Shown here in pieces: positions 1 to 9,179 of a DNA stretch of 64,000 bases. Each line of letters begins with the position of its first letter. Position 1 is the stretch's first letter. Made by a program: the position numbers and the translations under genes. The notes beneath the pieces were generated by a model. That model saw only the letters and a list, made by a program, of their open reading frames with translations. It did not search any database and was not told the DNA's origin. The stretch is from assembly GCA_963810305.1 (NCBI GenBank), contig CAWEMY010000013.1, positions 62,001 to 126,000 on the forward strand. The letters run 5' to 3'. Origin of the DNA: JACDCA01 sp963810305. Lineage in GTDB: Bacteria > Acidobacteriota > Vicinamibacteria > Vicinamibacterales > 2-12-FULL-66-21.

Positions 1-1
1 G

Positions 2-446
2 GTCGGCCACTACGTCGGCGACGCCCACGTTCCGTTCCACGCCGCGCTGAATTACGACGGACAGCTCACCCAGCAGTGGGGGATCCACTCGCGGTTCGAG
101 TCCGAGCTGTTCGAGCGGTATCGCCTCCGCCTGCGCGTCATCCCGAAGCCGGTCACGCCGGTCGGCAATCCGAAGGAGTTCATCTTCTCGGCGCTGACCT
201 CGGGTTTCCCATTCGTCGAGACGATCCTCGATGCCGACCGCAAGGCGGTGGTCGGGACGGGAGGTCTACGACGACCAGTACTTCGCGCTGATGTTCGGCA
301 GCGTGCGGCCGGTGCTCGAACAACGGCTGGCCGAGTCCGTCACCGGCGCCGCGTCGCTGATCACCGCGGCGTGGATCGAGGCCGGTCGTCCGGCCCTTCC
401 GGTGAAGGCGCCGCCGAGGCCGCCGCGGAAGGTGCGGCGTCAGTAG
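2..446 (+). CDS. S1/P1 nuclease-like protein, C-terminal part, frameshifted
   Basis: The 3' part of a gene that begins before the window. Frame 2 reads HYVGDAHVPFH, then NYDGQ and GIHSRFE. The HxxxDxHxPxH spacing is typical of the zinc-binding core of S1/P1 nuclease and phospholipase C-like folds, so a secreted or periplasmic zinc phosphodiesterase is likely. Near base 257 the frame moves by one: the VVG end in frame 2 continues as REVYDDQYFALMFGS in frame 3, which an extra G in the GGGACGGG context explains. The tail is proline- and basic-rich. It converges with the MgtC gene, overlapping it by 7 bp. The substrate cannot be told from the sequence. Confidence 0.6.
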
Positions 447-886
447 CGACGACCGGTTTTCGTATCCGGTCGCCGCCGGTCGATTAGCCGTTCCACCGGC
501 CCGAGGAGGACGAGCGCGACGAGTGCGACTCCGACCGCGACGATGGCCACCCGGTATTCCCCGCCGCCTACCGCGACGCCGACCGCGGCGTTGACCCAGA
601 TTGTCGCGGCGGTCGTCAGTCCCTGAACATCGAGCCCGGTGCGCATGATCGCACCGGCGCCAAGAAAGCCGATTCCGGTCACGATCTGCGCGGCGATCCG
701 GGTGCCGTCGCCCCCCGATGACCTCGACAGATCCACTGACAGCATGGTGAACAGCGTCGAGCCCATGGCGATCAGGATATTCGTGCGAAGTCCGGCGCTC
801 TTGTTGCGCCACTCGCGCTCGAGCCCGAGGACGCCGCCGAGGAACGCCGAAAGACAGAGCCGTTCGATCAGCTCGAGATCCGACAT
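440..886 (-). CDS. MgtC/SapB family membrane protein
   Basis: A small inner-membrane protein of about 148 residues with four hydrophobic segments. The family core is visible: GLEREWRNKSAGLRTN near the N-terminus, then a glycine-rich GIGFLGAGAIM segment and TTAATIWVNAAVG. MgtC proteins support growth at low magnesium and, in pathogens, inhibit the F-type ATPase; the role here is unknown. I prefer the Met of MSDLELIERL as start because the seven upstream residues depend on a rare non-ATG codon. It is convergent with the nuclease-like gene and divergent from the next gene, with only about 26 bp between the two starts, so the promoters must be compact or overlapping. Confidence 0.85.
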   Translation of the reverse strand: MSDLELIERLCLSAFLGGVLGLEREWRNKSAGLRTNILIAMGSTLFTMLSVDLSRSSGGDGTRIAAQIVTGIGFLGAGAIMRTGLDVQGLTTAATIWVNAAVGVAVGGGEYRVAIVAVGVALVALVLLGPVERLIDRRRPDTKTGRRY

Positions 887-912
887 GCGAGTGTTATCGT
901 AAATCACCTGCG

Positions 913-1638
913 ATGGACGTGTTTCTGGTACCGGCCGGCGCCGATCAATACGAGCTTTATACCGAGGAGCCTGACGAGGTTCCAGACAACGCGCCTGTCC
1001 GTCCTACGCCGACGGGGGGTTTTTTCTCCCGGACGAAGCATCGCGCGGTCGGGCTCTTCGAGAAACTGAAGCACCGTTTCCAGCTGGTCCTCGCCGCTGC
1101 CGAACGGGAGCGTCGGCGCGATAACGCCGCCCGCGCGCAGGATGGCTGGTTCGCGCGCACCAAGGGCGTGGTCATGCGGTGGATTGCCGAGAGTGTGGCG
1201 GAACAGCGACTGCTGTGGAACCTTCGCGGCGCGGATCAGGCGTCGTTCTTCTTTCCGGACGACATGACGGCGGCCGACGCGGTTGCGATTCTGCGCGATC
1301 AACTCTCGAAGGACTTCGCCAAGCACCGGTTCTGGCTGGCAATCGATTCGCTGCTGATGGTCGGATCGGCCGCGCTGATCCTCGTCCCGGGTCCGAATGC
1401 GGTCGGGTACTACTTCGCCTTCCGGGTCGTCGGGCACTTTTTCTCCGTCCGTGGCGCCAGGCGTGGGCTCGACCGTGTGGAGTGGACGAATGAGCCCAGC
1501 GCCCCGCTCACCGAGTTGCGCCGGGCGATCGATCTCGATCCCGTCCAGCGGCTCGAATACGCCGAGCGCGTCGCCTCGACGCTGCGTCTGGACCACCTGC
1601 CGAGCTTCTTTCAGCGTATCGTTCTCAGAAGCACATAG
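913..1638 (+). CDS. Mit_KHE1-like (K+/H+ exchange-related) protein
   Basis: A 241-residue protein. The N-terminal half is charged and soluble (VFLVPAGADQYELY opening). The second half has two hydrophobic stretches, around FWLAIDSLLMVGSAALILV and NAVGYYFAFRVVGHFF, separated by PGPN. The pattern LWNLRGADQASFFFPDDM, then KHR, PGPN, YYF.FR..GH and a glycine/arginine turn resembles the family named after the yeast mitochondrial K+/H+ exchange factor. The biochemical role in bacteria is not established. It ends 5 bp before lpxD and may be co-transcribed with it. The family call is from memory of the motif pattern and is moderately sure. Confidence 0.5.
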   Translation: MDVFLVPAGADQYELYTEEPDEVPDNAPVRPTPTGGFFSRTKHRAVGLFEKLKHRFQLVLAAAERERRRDNAARAQDGWFARTKGVVMRWIAESVAEQRLLWNLRGADQASFFFPDDMTAADAVAILRDQLSKDFAKHRFWLAIDSLLMVGSAALILVPGPNAVGYYFAFRVVGHFFSVRGARRGLDRVEWTNEPSAPLTELRRAIDLDPVQRLEYAERVASTLRLDHLPSFFQRIVLRST

Positions 1639-1643
1639 ACGAA

Positions 1644-2918
1644 ATGAAGCTTCACGTGCTTGCGGAGCGCCTCGGCTGCCGGCTCGACGGAAACGGCGAC
1701 CTCGACATCACGCGGGTGGCCGGGATCGAGTCGGCCGGCCCGTCGGAGGTGACGTTTTTCGCGAACAGCAAGTACGCTCCGGCCCTTCGCGCGACCCGTG
1801 CCGGCGCGGTGATCCTGGGCGAGCAGGCCGAAGCGGCGCCGTGCGCCATGCTGCGGACGAAGAATCCGTACCTGGCGTTCGCCAGGGCCGTTGAGATTCT
1901 CGGGGAGAAACCGTCGGTGGCGGTTGGCGTCCATCCGCTGGCGTTCGTCGGTTCCGGATGTGACATCGCGAGCGACGCGTCCATCGGCGCCTACGCGGTG
2001 GTTGGCGACGGGACCCGAATAGGAGCGCGCACCATCGTGTACCCGCACGTCGTCATTGGCCGTGGTGCGGTCATCGGTGCCGACTGTGTGATCCACGCTC
2101 GCGTCTCGATCCGGGAACGCGTGCAACTCGGCGACCGCGTCATCGTGCAGGACGGCGCGGTCATCGGGAGTGACGGTTTCGGTTTCGCCCGCGACGCCGA
2201 TGGCAGCCACTACAAGATCCCGCAGATCGGTGATGTGGTGATCGAGAACGACGTGGAGATCGGCGCCAATACGACGATCGATCGTCCTGCCGTCGGCGAA
2301 ACCCGTATCGGGGAGGGGGCGAAGATCGACAATCTCGTCCAGATCGCGCACGGCGTGAGCGTCGGGCGCCGTTCGCTTCTCGCGGCACAGGTGGGTATCG
2401 CAGGCAGCACGACGCTCGAGGAGGCGGTCACGCTGGCTGGACAGGTCGGGGTGGCCGGTCATCTCACGATCGGCAAAGGCACTGTCGCCACCGCGCAGAC
2501 CGGGATCCCGAACTCGGTTGATGCCGGGTCGCTCATTTCGGGGTATCCGGCGATCGCCAATCGCGACTGGCTGAAATCCTCAGCCGTGTTCAAGAAACTT
2601 CCGGAGCTGCGCAAAACGCTCGCCGAGCTCGAGCGCCGGCTCTCTGAGCTCGAAGCAATGGTGAAGGCTGAGAGGTCAGTAGCGTACCCCGCGCCCCGCG
2701 CCTCGCGCCCACGTGTCATAATCGAAGCTCATGGAAAAACGCACTATCCGCCGCAGCTTCTGCGCGCTCGTCGTCGCAGTTTTCGGCGTTCTCTCGATCA
2801 ACCCCGGCGCGACGGAGATGAACCGGCCGCCGAAGTTCGATTACACGATGACCACGCTGCCCAATGGGATGCAGGTCGTCATGCTCGAGGACCATTCGAC
2901 ACCGATTATCCAGGCTGA
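1644..2918 (+). CDS. lpxD: UDP-3-O-acylglucosamine N-acyltransferase
   Basis: Third step of lipid A synthesis: transfer of a hydroxyacyl chain to the 2-amino group of UDP-3-O-acyl-glucosamine in the cytoplasm. An N-terminal uridine-binding domain (residues 1-100) is followed by a left-handed beta-helix of hexapeptide repeats (about 100-290). The catalytic His lies in LVQIAHGVSVG (His236), preceded by GFGFARDADG. A short helical end, LAELERRLSELEAMV, closes the normal protein near residue 340. The open frame continues through a GC-rich heptamer array (2687-2710) and overlaps the next gene by 188 bp. That tail is probably not native: either the stop was lost or the frame is shifted near the end. 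Confidence 0.9.
   Translation: MKLHVLAERLGCRLDGNGDLDITRVAGIESAGPSEVTFFANSKYAPALRATRAGAVILGEQAEAAPCAMLRTKNPYLAFARAVEILGEKPSVAVGVHPLAFVGSGCDIASDASIGAYAVVGDGTRIGARTIVYPHVVIGRGAVIGADCVIHARVSIRERVQLGDRVIVQDGAVIGSDGFGFARDADGSHYKIPQIGDVVIENDVEIGANTTIDRPAVGETRIGEGAKIDNLVQIAHGVSVGRRSLLAAQVGIAGSTTLEEAVTLAGQVGVAGHLTIGKGTVATAQTGIPNSVDAGSLISGYPAIANRDWLKSSAVFKKLPELRKTLAELERRLSELEAMVKAERSVAYPAPRASRPRVIIEAHGKTHYPPQLLRARRRSFRRSLDQPRRDGDEPAAEVRLHDDHAAQWDAGRHARGPFDTDYPG
2687..2710. repeat. GC-rich heptamer array, CCCCGCG type
   Basis: Three consecutive units CCCCGCG, CCCCGCG, CCTCGCG plus a partial unit, just after the expected end of lpxD and 20 bp before the peptidase start. The array contains no stop codon in any frame, which lets the lpxD frame run on into the next gene. 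Confidence 0.7.
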
Positions 2919-4102
2919 AGTCTGGTACCACGTTGGCTCGAAGAACGAAAAGGCCGGACGCACCGGCTTCGCGCACCTCTTCGAACACATGATGTTCAAA
3001 GGATCGAAGAACGTGGAACCCGAAGGCCATCCTTCGTGGATCTCGAGCGTTGGCGGGCAGAGCAACGCCTACACCAATGAAGATGCGACGGTGTTCTGGC
3101 AGACTTTCCCCGCGCAATACCTGCCGCTCGTCCTCTGGCTCGAAGCCGATCGACTGGCGACGCTGCGGATCGACGAGGCGGTCTTCAAGACCGAGCGGCG
3201 AAGTCGTCAAGGAAGAACGGCGGATGCGGGTCGAGAACCAGCCGTACGGACGTCTGAACGAGATCGTCTACGACCAGGCCTTCACCGTTCATCCCTACAA
3301 GCATCCGACCATCGGCAGCATGAAGGACCTGGAAGCCGCGTCGATTGCGGATGTGCGGGAGTTTTTCCGCACGTTCTACGTCCCGAACAACGCAACGCTC
3401 GTCTTGGTCGGCGACTTCGACAAGCAGGAGGCGCTCGGCCTGGTCAATCAGTACTTCGGACGGATTCCGAAGTCCGCGACGCCGGTGCCTCGCGACATCC
3501 CGCAGGAGCCGCCGCAGACGAAGGAGCGGCGCGTGCGACTCGAAGAGAGCTGGCCGCTGCCGGCGGTGGTCGTCGCGCACCACATCACCTTCGACGGCCA
3601 TCCCGACTCGTATCCGCTTCACATTGCCTCGAAAGTGCTGTCGGACGGTCAGAGCTCACGGATTCATCGCCAGCTGGTCTACGACAAGCAGCTGGCGCTG
3701 GCGGCGTTCGGCGGCGGCAACATCATCGAACACCCGAATCTGTTCTTCGCGGTGGCGATCGTTCAGCCGGGGAAGACGCCCGAGGAGGCGACCAACGCGC
3801 TGATCGCCGAGCTCGAGAGGCTGCGCAAGGAGCCGATCTCCGCGGCGGAATTGCAGCAGGCGAAAAACCAGTTCGCGCGCGACTACATCTTCAGCCGCGA
3901 GTCGAACAAGGACAAGGCGCTGCAGCTCGGACACGCGGCCGTGATCCACAACGACATCAAGACGGCCGACGGCGAGTTCGACATTTTCATGGGCATCACT
4001 CCGGCCGACGTGCAGCGCGTCGCGCAGAAGTACTTCACCCCCGAGAACCGGCTCACTCTGACGATCATGCCTAAAGGCTCGGGCAGCGGAGGGGGTCGAT
4101 GA
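2731..4102 (+). CDS. M16 family zinc metallopeptidase, active subunit, frameshifted
   Basis: A secreted zinc peptidase of the insulinase/processing-peptidase family. A signal peptide (FCALVVAVFGVLS) precedes the M16 domain. The inverted zinc motif is intact: HLFEH at residues 82-86, followed about 75 residues later by the glutamate of EVVKEERRMRVENQPYG. The second half (VREFFRTFYVPNNATLVLVGDF) is the inactive M16 C domain. The gene is split near base 3195: KTERR in frame 1 must continue as EVVKEERR in frame 2, and removing one base of GAGCGGCGAA gives 456 residues, normal for the family. It overlaps the next gene by ATGA, so the two are translationally coupled. Confidence 0.88.
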
Positions 4103-6357
4103 CCGGGCGCCGGGCTGGCGTCCCCCTGGTCCTCGGCGTCCTGCTCGCAGCAACGCCGGCGGTTGCCCAGGTGCCGGACTGGCCGTCGGAACGCCCGCCG
4201 CGGCCGCTCGCGGCGCGTGAAGTGAAATTTCCCCCCTACGCGTTCAAGACGCTTTCGAACGGTCTTCAGGTCATCGCGGTGGCGCACCACGAACAGCCCG
4301 CAGTCACCCTGCGGCTGATCGTCCGGGCCGGAGCTGCTCAGGATCCGGCCGCCAAGCCGGGGACGGCGGCTCTTGCCGCGTCGCTTCTCGATCAGGGGAC
4401 GACGAGCCGGACTGCCGAACAGATCGCCAACAGCATCGATTCGATCGGGGGCGTGCTCGGCACCGGGGCGGGCTCCGACCTCAGCTTCGTCAATGCCGCC
4501 GTCATGCGCGACAGTCTCGACGTCGCCATGCAGCTGCTCGCCGAGGTCGTGCGCAATCCCGCGTTCTCTCCGCAGGAAGTGGAACGCCAGCGCCAGCAGA
4601 TCATGTCGGCGATGAAGGTCAGCTACGAGGACCCGGATTACATCGCGGGGACGGTGTTCGATCGCCTCGTCTACGGATTTCACCCGTACGGCAAACCGGA
4701 CGCCGGAACGCCAGCGTCAATCACCTCGCTCACGCGCGAGGACCTGGTAGCGTTCCACGCCCGCTGGTTCGGCGCCAACAACGCGATCCTCGCGATCGTC
4801 GGCGATGTCCCGCACGACCGTGCGTTCGCCGCCGCTGAAAAGGCGTTCGGCAACTGGGCGAAGGTTGACCTGCCGACCGCCACGGCCGGTGAGGTGCCGC
4901 CCGCCACCCGCCGGGTGATTGTGGTGGATCGTCCAGGCGCCGTCCAGACGGAGATTCGCGTCGGTCACATTGGCCTGCCCCGGCGGCACAAGGACTTCCT
5001 CGCCCTCGACCTGGCGCTGAAGATCCTCGGCGGCGAAGGGGGCAATCGGCTGCACCGCGTGCTCCGCACCGAGCGCGGCCTCACCTATGGGGCCGAGGCC
5101 GACATGCACGCCCTGAAAGACACCGGAGACATCGTGGTCAATACCGACACGCGCTCGGAGAGCACCGCCGAGGCACTGCGGCTGATCGTCGATGAAATGT
5201 GGCGACTCCAGAAGCAGCGCGTGCAGCCGCGGGAGCTGGCCGACGCGCAGGCGTATCTGACCGGCAGCATGCCTCTGACGATCGAAACACCGGGGGCGAT
5301 CGCCCTGCAGGTGCTCAACGCCGTCTTTTACGGTCTGGACCTCGAAGAGCTCCAGAACTATCGCGAACGCGTCAATGCCATCACCCCCGACGACATCCAG
5401 CGCGTGGCGCAGCAGTATCTGCACCCGGATCGTCTGTCGATCGTGCTCGTCGGCGACGGATCGATTTTCGCCAAGGACCTGGGGGCGGCCGGTTTCGATC
5501 AGATCGAACGGATCCCGCTGGCGGCGCTGGATCTGGATGCGCCGGACCTGCGTCGCAAGACCGCCGCGCCCCAGCCGCGGTTGATGCCGGCGTCATGGCA
5601 GGCCCCCGTACCCTCGGGCCTGACGAACCGGGAGTTGATCGACCGCGTCATCCGTGCAAAAGGCGGCCTGGCGCTCCTCCGCGGCATCAAGACAATCAAA
5701 TCCACGTCGGTGACGACCTTTGCGACACCCCAGGGCGCCAGGAAGGTGTCGGCGACAACCTATGTGCGGTATCCCGCGCAGTTCCGGATGGACGCGCGCG
5801 GACCCGAAGGTCTCATCGTCCAGACGTTCGACAACGGTGTCGTGTGGGTGGCCGACGACGGCGGCCCGCGTGACGCGCCTCCACAGTTTGCCGGGATCCT
5901 CAAAGCCGGGGTGCAGCGCGACATCATTTCGATGCTGCTCGCCGTCAACGACAATCGGGTCACCACTCGTCGCGGCGCGGAGGTGATCCTCGAAGGGAAA
6001 CCGGTGCCGTCGCTCGAAGTGGACCTCGCACCGGAGCGAAAAGTGACTCTCCTCTTCGATCCCGAAACATTCCTGCTCGTCGCGCAACGCTACGGCGGCG
6101 GGCCTGGCGATCCCGCGACGGAGGAGACGTTCTCCGATTACCGCGACGTCCAGGGAATGAAGGTTGCTTTCCGCATCCGCGTGCACGTCGAAGGGCAGCC
6201 GCCCATCGAGCGCCTCACCCAGACCATCGATTTCAATGTCCCGGTCGAGCCATCACTGTTCGTCAAGCCTGCTGGTCCAACGTCGTTCGCGGGTCGCGGG
6301 TCGCGGGTCGCGCGGTTCGCGGTTCGCAGTTCGCGGTTCGCAGTTCATAGTTCATAG
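4099..6357 (+). CDS. Inactive M16 peptidase homologue with C-terminal LolA-like domain
   Basis: Partner of the preceding M16 peptidase, with its own signal peptide (LVLGVLLAATPAVAQ). At the place of HxxEH it has GTAALAASLLDQG, so it lacks the zinc ligands and is probably the non-catalytic half of a heterodimer. The M16 C domain follows (DLVAFHARWFGANNAILAIV). Residues from about 515 (LIDRVIRAKGGLALLRGI) to 735 look like a lipoprotein-sorting-like beta domain. The last residues, roughly GRGSRVARFAVRSSRFAVHS, are encoded by a heptamer array that also supplies the TAG stop, so they are probably a neutral tail. It sits directly before lpxB. Confidence 0.82.
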   Translation: MTGRRAGVPLVLGVLLAATPAVAQVPDWPSERPPRPLAAREVKFPPYAFKTLSNGLQVIAVAHHEQPAVTLRLIVRAGAAQDPAAKPGTAALAASLLDQGTTSRTAEQIANSIDSIGGVLGTGAGSDLSFVNAAVMRDSLDVAMQLLAEVVRNPAFSPQEVERQRQQIMSAMKVSYEDPDYIAGTVFDRLVYGFHPYGKPDAGTPASITSLTREDLVAFHARWFGANNAILAIVGDVPHDRAFAAAEKAFGNWAKVDLPTATAGEVPPATRRVIVVDRPGAVQTEIRVGHIGLPRRHKDFLALDLALKILGGEGGNRLHRVLRTERGLTYGAEADMHALKDTGDIVVNTDTRSESTAEALRLIVDEMWRLQKQRVQPRELADAQAYLTGSMPLTIETPGAIALQVLNAVFYGLDLEELQNYRERVNAITPDDIQRVAQQYLHPDRLSIVLVGDGSIFAKDLGAAGFDQIERIPLAALDLDAPDLRRKTAAPQPRLMPASWQAPVPSGLTNRELIDRVIRAKGGLALLRGIKTIKSTSVTTFATPQGARKVSATTYVRYPAQFRMDARGPEGLIVQTFDNGVVWVADDGGPRDAPPQFAGILKAGVQRDIISMLLAVNDNRVTTRRGAEVILEGKPVPSLEVDLAPERKVTLLFDPETFLLVAQRYGGGPGDPATEETFSDYRDVQGMKVAFRIRVHVEGQPPIERLTQTIDFNVPVEPSLFVKPAGPTSFAGRGSRVARFAVRSSRFAVHSS

Positions 6358-6360
6358 TTT
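6285..6360. repeat. Heptamer array, GTTCGCG type, in frame at gene end
   Basis: About ten units: GTTCGCG, three GGTCGCG, a 2-bp slip, then GTTCGCG, GTTCGCA, GTTCGCG, GTTCGCA, GTTCATA, GTTCATA and GTTT. The first part is open in all frames and is translated as the tail of the inactive M16 protein. The last two units change to GTTCATA and create the TAG stop. The lpxB start lies 5 bp after the array. Confidence 0.85.
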
Positions 6361-6364
6361 CCCC

Positions 6365-7499
6365 GTGCGGGTGATGATTTCCTGCGGCGAGCCGTCTGGC
6401 GACTTGTACGCCGGCGCGCTCGCGACTGAACTCCTCGCGCAGGAACCCTCCACGACGATCGTCGGCTTCGGCGGCGATCGGCTGGCGGCGTCGGGGGCGA
6501 CGCTCGTCGAGAATTTCAGCGGGTTGTCGGTCACCGGCCTGCTCGAGGTCGTGCGGATCCTGCCAAGGACGTACGCGACCTATCGACGCCTGATCGCGGA
6601 CGCCGACGAGACCCCGCCCGATGTGTTCGTCGCCATCGATTTCCCCGACTTCAACTTCGCTCTCGCGCGGGCGATGAAGAAACGGGGTGTGCCGGTCGTG
6701 TATTACATCGGCCCACAGCTCTGGGCGTGGCGGCCCCGGCGCATGAATACGATGAAGCGTCTGGCGGATCGCGTGCTGGTGATCTTTCCGTTCGAGGAAC
6801 AGATCTACCGTGACGCCGGAGTCCCGGTCGAGTGGGTCGGCCACCCGTTGTTCGACGTGACGCCGCCGCGGCAGCCGCGCGAAACCTTTCTGGCGGAGCA
6901 CCGGCTCGACCCAAATCGTCCGGTGGTGGCGCTGCTTCCCGGAAGCCGCACCAATGAAGTGCGGGCGATATTGCCCGACCTGGTGCAGTCGGCGACGCGT
7001 GTTCGCAGCCGCGTGCCTGACGTTCAGTTCGTCGTCGCGCGGGCGCCGCACCTCGACGCGAGCGTTGTTCCGGCCTCTCGAGGATCTCGCCTCTCCGGCC
7101 GTCGTGATCGACGGGGGAGCCGACGACGTTCTGGCCGCCGCGGACGCCGCGGTGGTGGCGTCCGGCACCGTCACCGTGCAGGCGGCACTGCACGAATGCC
7201 CGATGGTCGTCGTCTATCGATTGTCGGCGCTGACGTATCGGCTCGGCAAGCCGTTCGTGCAGGTTGACACCTACGCGATGGCCAACCTGGTCGCGGGACG
7301 GAAGATCGTGCCGGAGTTGATTCAGGACGACTTCACACCCGACCGCGTTGCGTCAGAAGTCATCCGCATGCTCACCGATCGCGAATATGCCGAGTCCATC
7401 CGGCGTGATCTTCACGAGGTGAAGCAGCGGTTGGGCGATCCGGGTGCGAGCCGGCGCGCCGCGCGCGCAGTGCTGAACGTCGCGAGCAGTAATCAGTAA
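6365..7499 (+). CDS. lpxB: Lipid-A-disaccharide synthase, frameshifted
   Basis: Joins UDP-2,3-diacylglucosamine to lipid X to make the lipid A disaccharide at the inner membrane. The family opening VRVMISCGEPSGDLYAGAL fixes the GTG start at 6365. PQLWAWRPRRMNTMK, LPGSRTNEV and SGTVTVQAALH are present. The frame breaks near 7071: HLDAS in frame 2 must continue as LFRPLEDLASPAVVIDGG in frame 3, and dropping one base (GCGAGCGTTG context) gives 377 residues, the normal LpxB length. The last codons AGT AAT CAG TAA are the first units of the downstream heptamer array, which therefore provides the stop. No lpxA or lpxC is seen in the window. Confidence 0.93.
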
Positions 7500-7590
7500 T
7501 CAGTAATCAGTAATCAATGATCAGTAATCAATGAACAATGCTCAATGAACAATGGTGATTGTCCATTGACCACTGATTATTGTTAACTGC
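7487..7590. repeat. Heptamer array, CAGTAAT/CAATGAA type, with inverted end
   Basis: Ten exact 7-bp units from 7487 to 7556: four CAGTAAT, then CAATGAT, CAGTAAT, CAATGAA, CAATGCT, CAATGAA and CAATGGT. It is followed by the inverted type (GATTGTCCATTG, ACTGATTATTG), so the transcript can fold. CAGTAAT holds TAA on this strand and TGA on the other. The lpxB stop lies in the second unit. This is a good candidate for a terminator with fail-safe stops. Confidence 0.85.
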
Positions 7591-7631
7591 CAACTACGAA
7601 CTGTTTACTGCCCTGCGGTACACTGGGCGAC

Positions 7632-8180
7632 ATGCGTGCCTTGAGTGTCTCGTTCGCCCTGGTTCTTGGATCGCTGACGACGCTGACCGCCACGGTCATC
7701 CTGCCTGCCGACTTCCGCGAAATTGTGTCCGGATCGCAGATCATCGTCCACGGCCGCGTCGTCGACGTGCGTGCGGAGTGGGTTGACGACCGGATCGAGA
7801 GCTACGTGACCGTCGAACCAGCGACCATCTATCGCGGCTCTGCGACATCGACCATCACGTTCCGTACGCCGGGAGGCCAGGTCGGACGCTTCAAAAGCGT
7901 CATGGTCGGCGCGCCGGAGTTCCGCGTCGGCGATGAAGCCGTTTTGTTCCTGAAGAGCCGCCCGGACGCGCTCCCTCAGATCTTTGGCGTGAATCAGGGG
8001 CTTTTCAGGGTGCGGGTGGATCCCCGCACCGGTCGGAGGATGGTCATCCGTCAACTGCTCGTGCCGCAAAGTTCGGCGGCCCAACGCGTGACCCGCGGCG
8101 ACAGCAGTCGACGTCAGTTGACGCTCGATGCGTTCGGCGTACAGCTCCGTGCGGCGTTGCAGCAGGGGAGCGGCCGATGA
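7632..8180 (+). CDS. Secreted protein of unknown function
   Basis: A 182-residue protein with a signal peptide (LSVSFALVLGSLTTLTATVI). The body (FREIVSGSQIIVHGRVVDVRAEW, then YRGSATSTITFRTPGG, then FRVGDEAVLFLK) looks like a small beta domain of the kind often found next to matrixin-like proteases in soil bacteria. I do not recognise a named family. It overlaps the next gene by ATGA, so its product is probably made with and may assist the matrixin-type protease. The start is the ATG after GGGCGAC; no strong Shine-Dalgarno is seen. Confidence 0.65.
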   Translation: MRALSVSFALVLGSLTTLTATVILPADFREIVSGSQIIVHGRVVDVRAEWVDDRIESYVTVEPATIYRGSATSTITFRTPGGQVGRFKSVMVGAPEFRVGDEAVLFLKSRPDALPQIFGVNQGLFRVRVDPRTGRRMVIRQLLVPQSSAAQRVTRGDSSRRQLTLDAFGVQLRAALQQGSGR

Positions 8181-9178
8181 AGCGCCTGCTTCTTTTCGGC
8201 CTGACGATCGCCGCGCTGGCAGTGACTGGCGACTCGGCATCCGCGTACTTGAAATTGGGTGGGATGAGGTCGGGTGGGGGCACAGTTACCCTGAGATGGG
8301 TCAACCTGCCGGTGCGCTATTTCGTGACCAACCGCGAAGGCGGCGGCGTCTCGGCACCACAACTGCAGCAGGCGGTTGGGCGTGCGTTTACCTCGTGGGC
8401 CAATGTGCCGCTCACCGAGTTGTCGTCACAGTTTGTCGGGTTCACGTCTGCCGCACCGGTCCTCCGCGATGGCATGACGACCATCGGCTTTGCCGATCGG
8501 CCCGATCTCGACCGCGTCCTCGGCTCCACCAATTTTCTTTTTGACGCGGCGAGCGGTGAGATTCTCGAGTCGGACATTTTTCTGAATGCCTTCTTCCCCT
8601 GGTCGGTCGCGCAGGGAGGCGAGACGAACCGCTTCGATGTCGAGTCGATCGCACTTCACGAACTCGGCCATCTTCTCGGCCTGGGTCATTCCGCACTTGG
8701 GGAGACGGAGCTGCGGCAGGGCGGGCGGCGCGTGCTTGGCGCTGAGGCCGTCATGTTCCCGATCGCATTTTCAGCGGGCACGATTGAAGGGCGGACGCTC
8801 AAGAGCGACGACATGGCGGGCATCGCCGACTCATATCCCGATGCCGACTTTCGTGAGGAGCGCGGCAGCATCAGCGGCACCATCCTGAAGGCCGGCCGCG
8901 GTGTGCTCGGCGCCCACGTAGTCGCCTTCAACACCCGCACCGGCAAACTGGTCGGCGGCTTCGCGCTCACCCAGGACGGCCGTTTCGTCGTCGCCGGACT
9001 CGAGGCAGGCCCGCACGTCCTTCGCGTTGAGCCGCTCGACGATGGAGATGTCGAGAGCTTCTTCGACCAGACGGTGGACGCCGATACGGACTTTCGGGTG
9101 AAGTTCCACGACCGGGTCATCGTCGTCCCGAAGGGCGGAGGCGTGTCGAACGTCGCCATCACGGTAATACCGAAGTAG
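8177..9178 (+). CDS. Matrixin-type zinc metalloprotease with carboxypeptidase regulatory-like domain
   Basis: A secreted protease of 333 residues. A signal peptide (LLLFGLTIAALAVTGDSASA) leads to a metzincin domain. The zinc site HELGHLLGLGHS has His161, Glu162, His165 and His171, followed by the conserved Met region EAVMFPIAF. The C-terminal 100 residues (GSISGTILKAGRGVLGAHVVAFN, then VAGLEAGPHVLRVEPL) are a carboxypeptidase regulatory-like beta-sandwich often used for surface or substrate binding. Translationally coupled to the secreted partner upstream. The protein substrate is unknown. Confidence 0.85.
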   Translation: MKRLLLFGLTIAALAVTGDSASAYLKLGGMRSGGGTVTLRWVNLPVRYFVTNREGGGVSAPQLQQAVGRAFTSWANVPLTELSSQFVGFTSAAPVLRDGMTTIGFADRPDLDRVLGSTNFLFDAASGEILESDIFLNAFFPWSVAQGGETNRFDVESIALHELGHLLGLGHSALGETELRQGGRRVLGAEAVMFPIAFSAGTIEGRTLKSDDMAGIADSYPDADFREERGSISGTILKAGRGVLGAHVVAFNTRTGKLVGGFALTQDGRFVVAGLEAGPHVLRVEPLDDGDVESFFDQTVDADTDFRVKFHDRVIVVPKGGGVSNVAITVIPK

Positions 9179-9179
9179 G

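Noticed and set aside
6285..6360. Functional basic C-terminal domain of the inactive M16 protein
   Set aside because: The sequence is exactly the translation of 7-bp units and should be seen as a repeat-derived tail until orthologues show otherwise.
7487..7556. CRISPR array
   Set aside because: The repeat unit is 7 bp with no spacers, and no cas genes are present. It is a plain tandem array.
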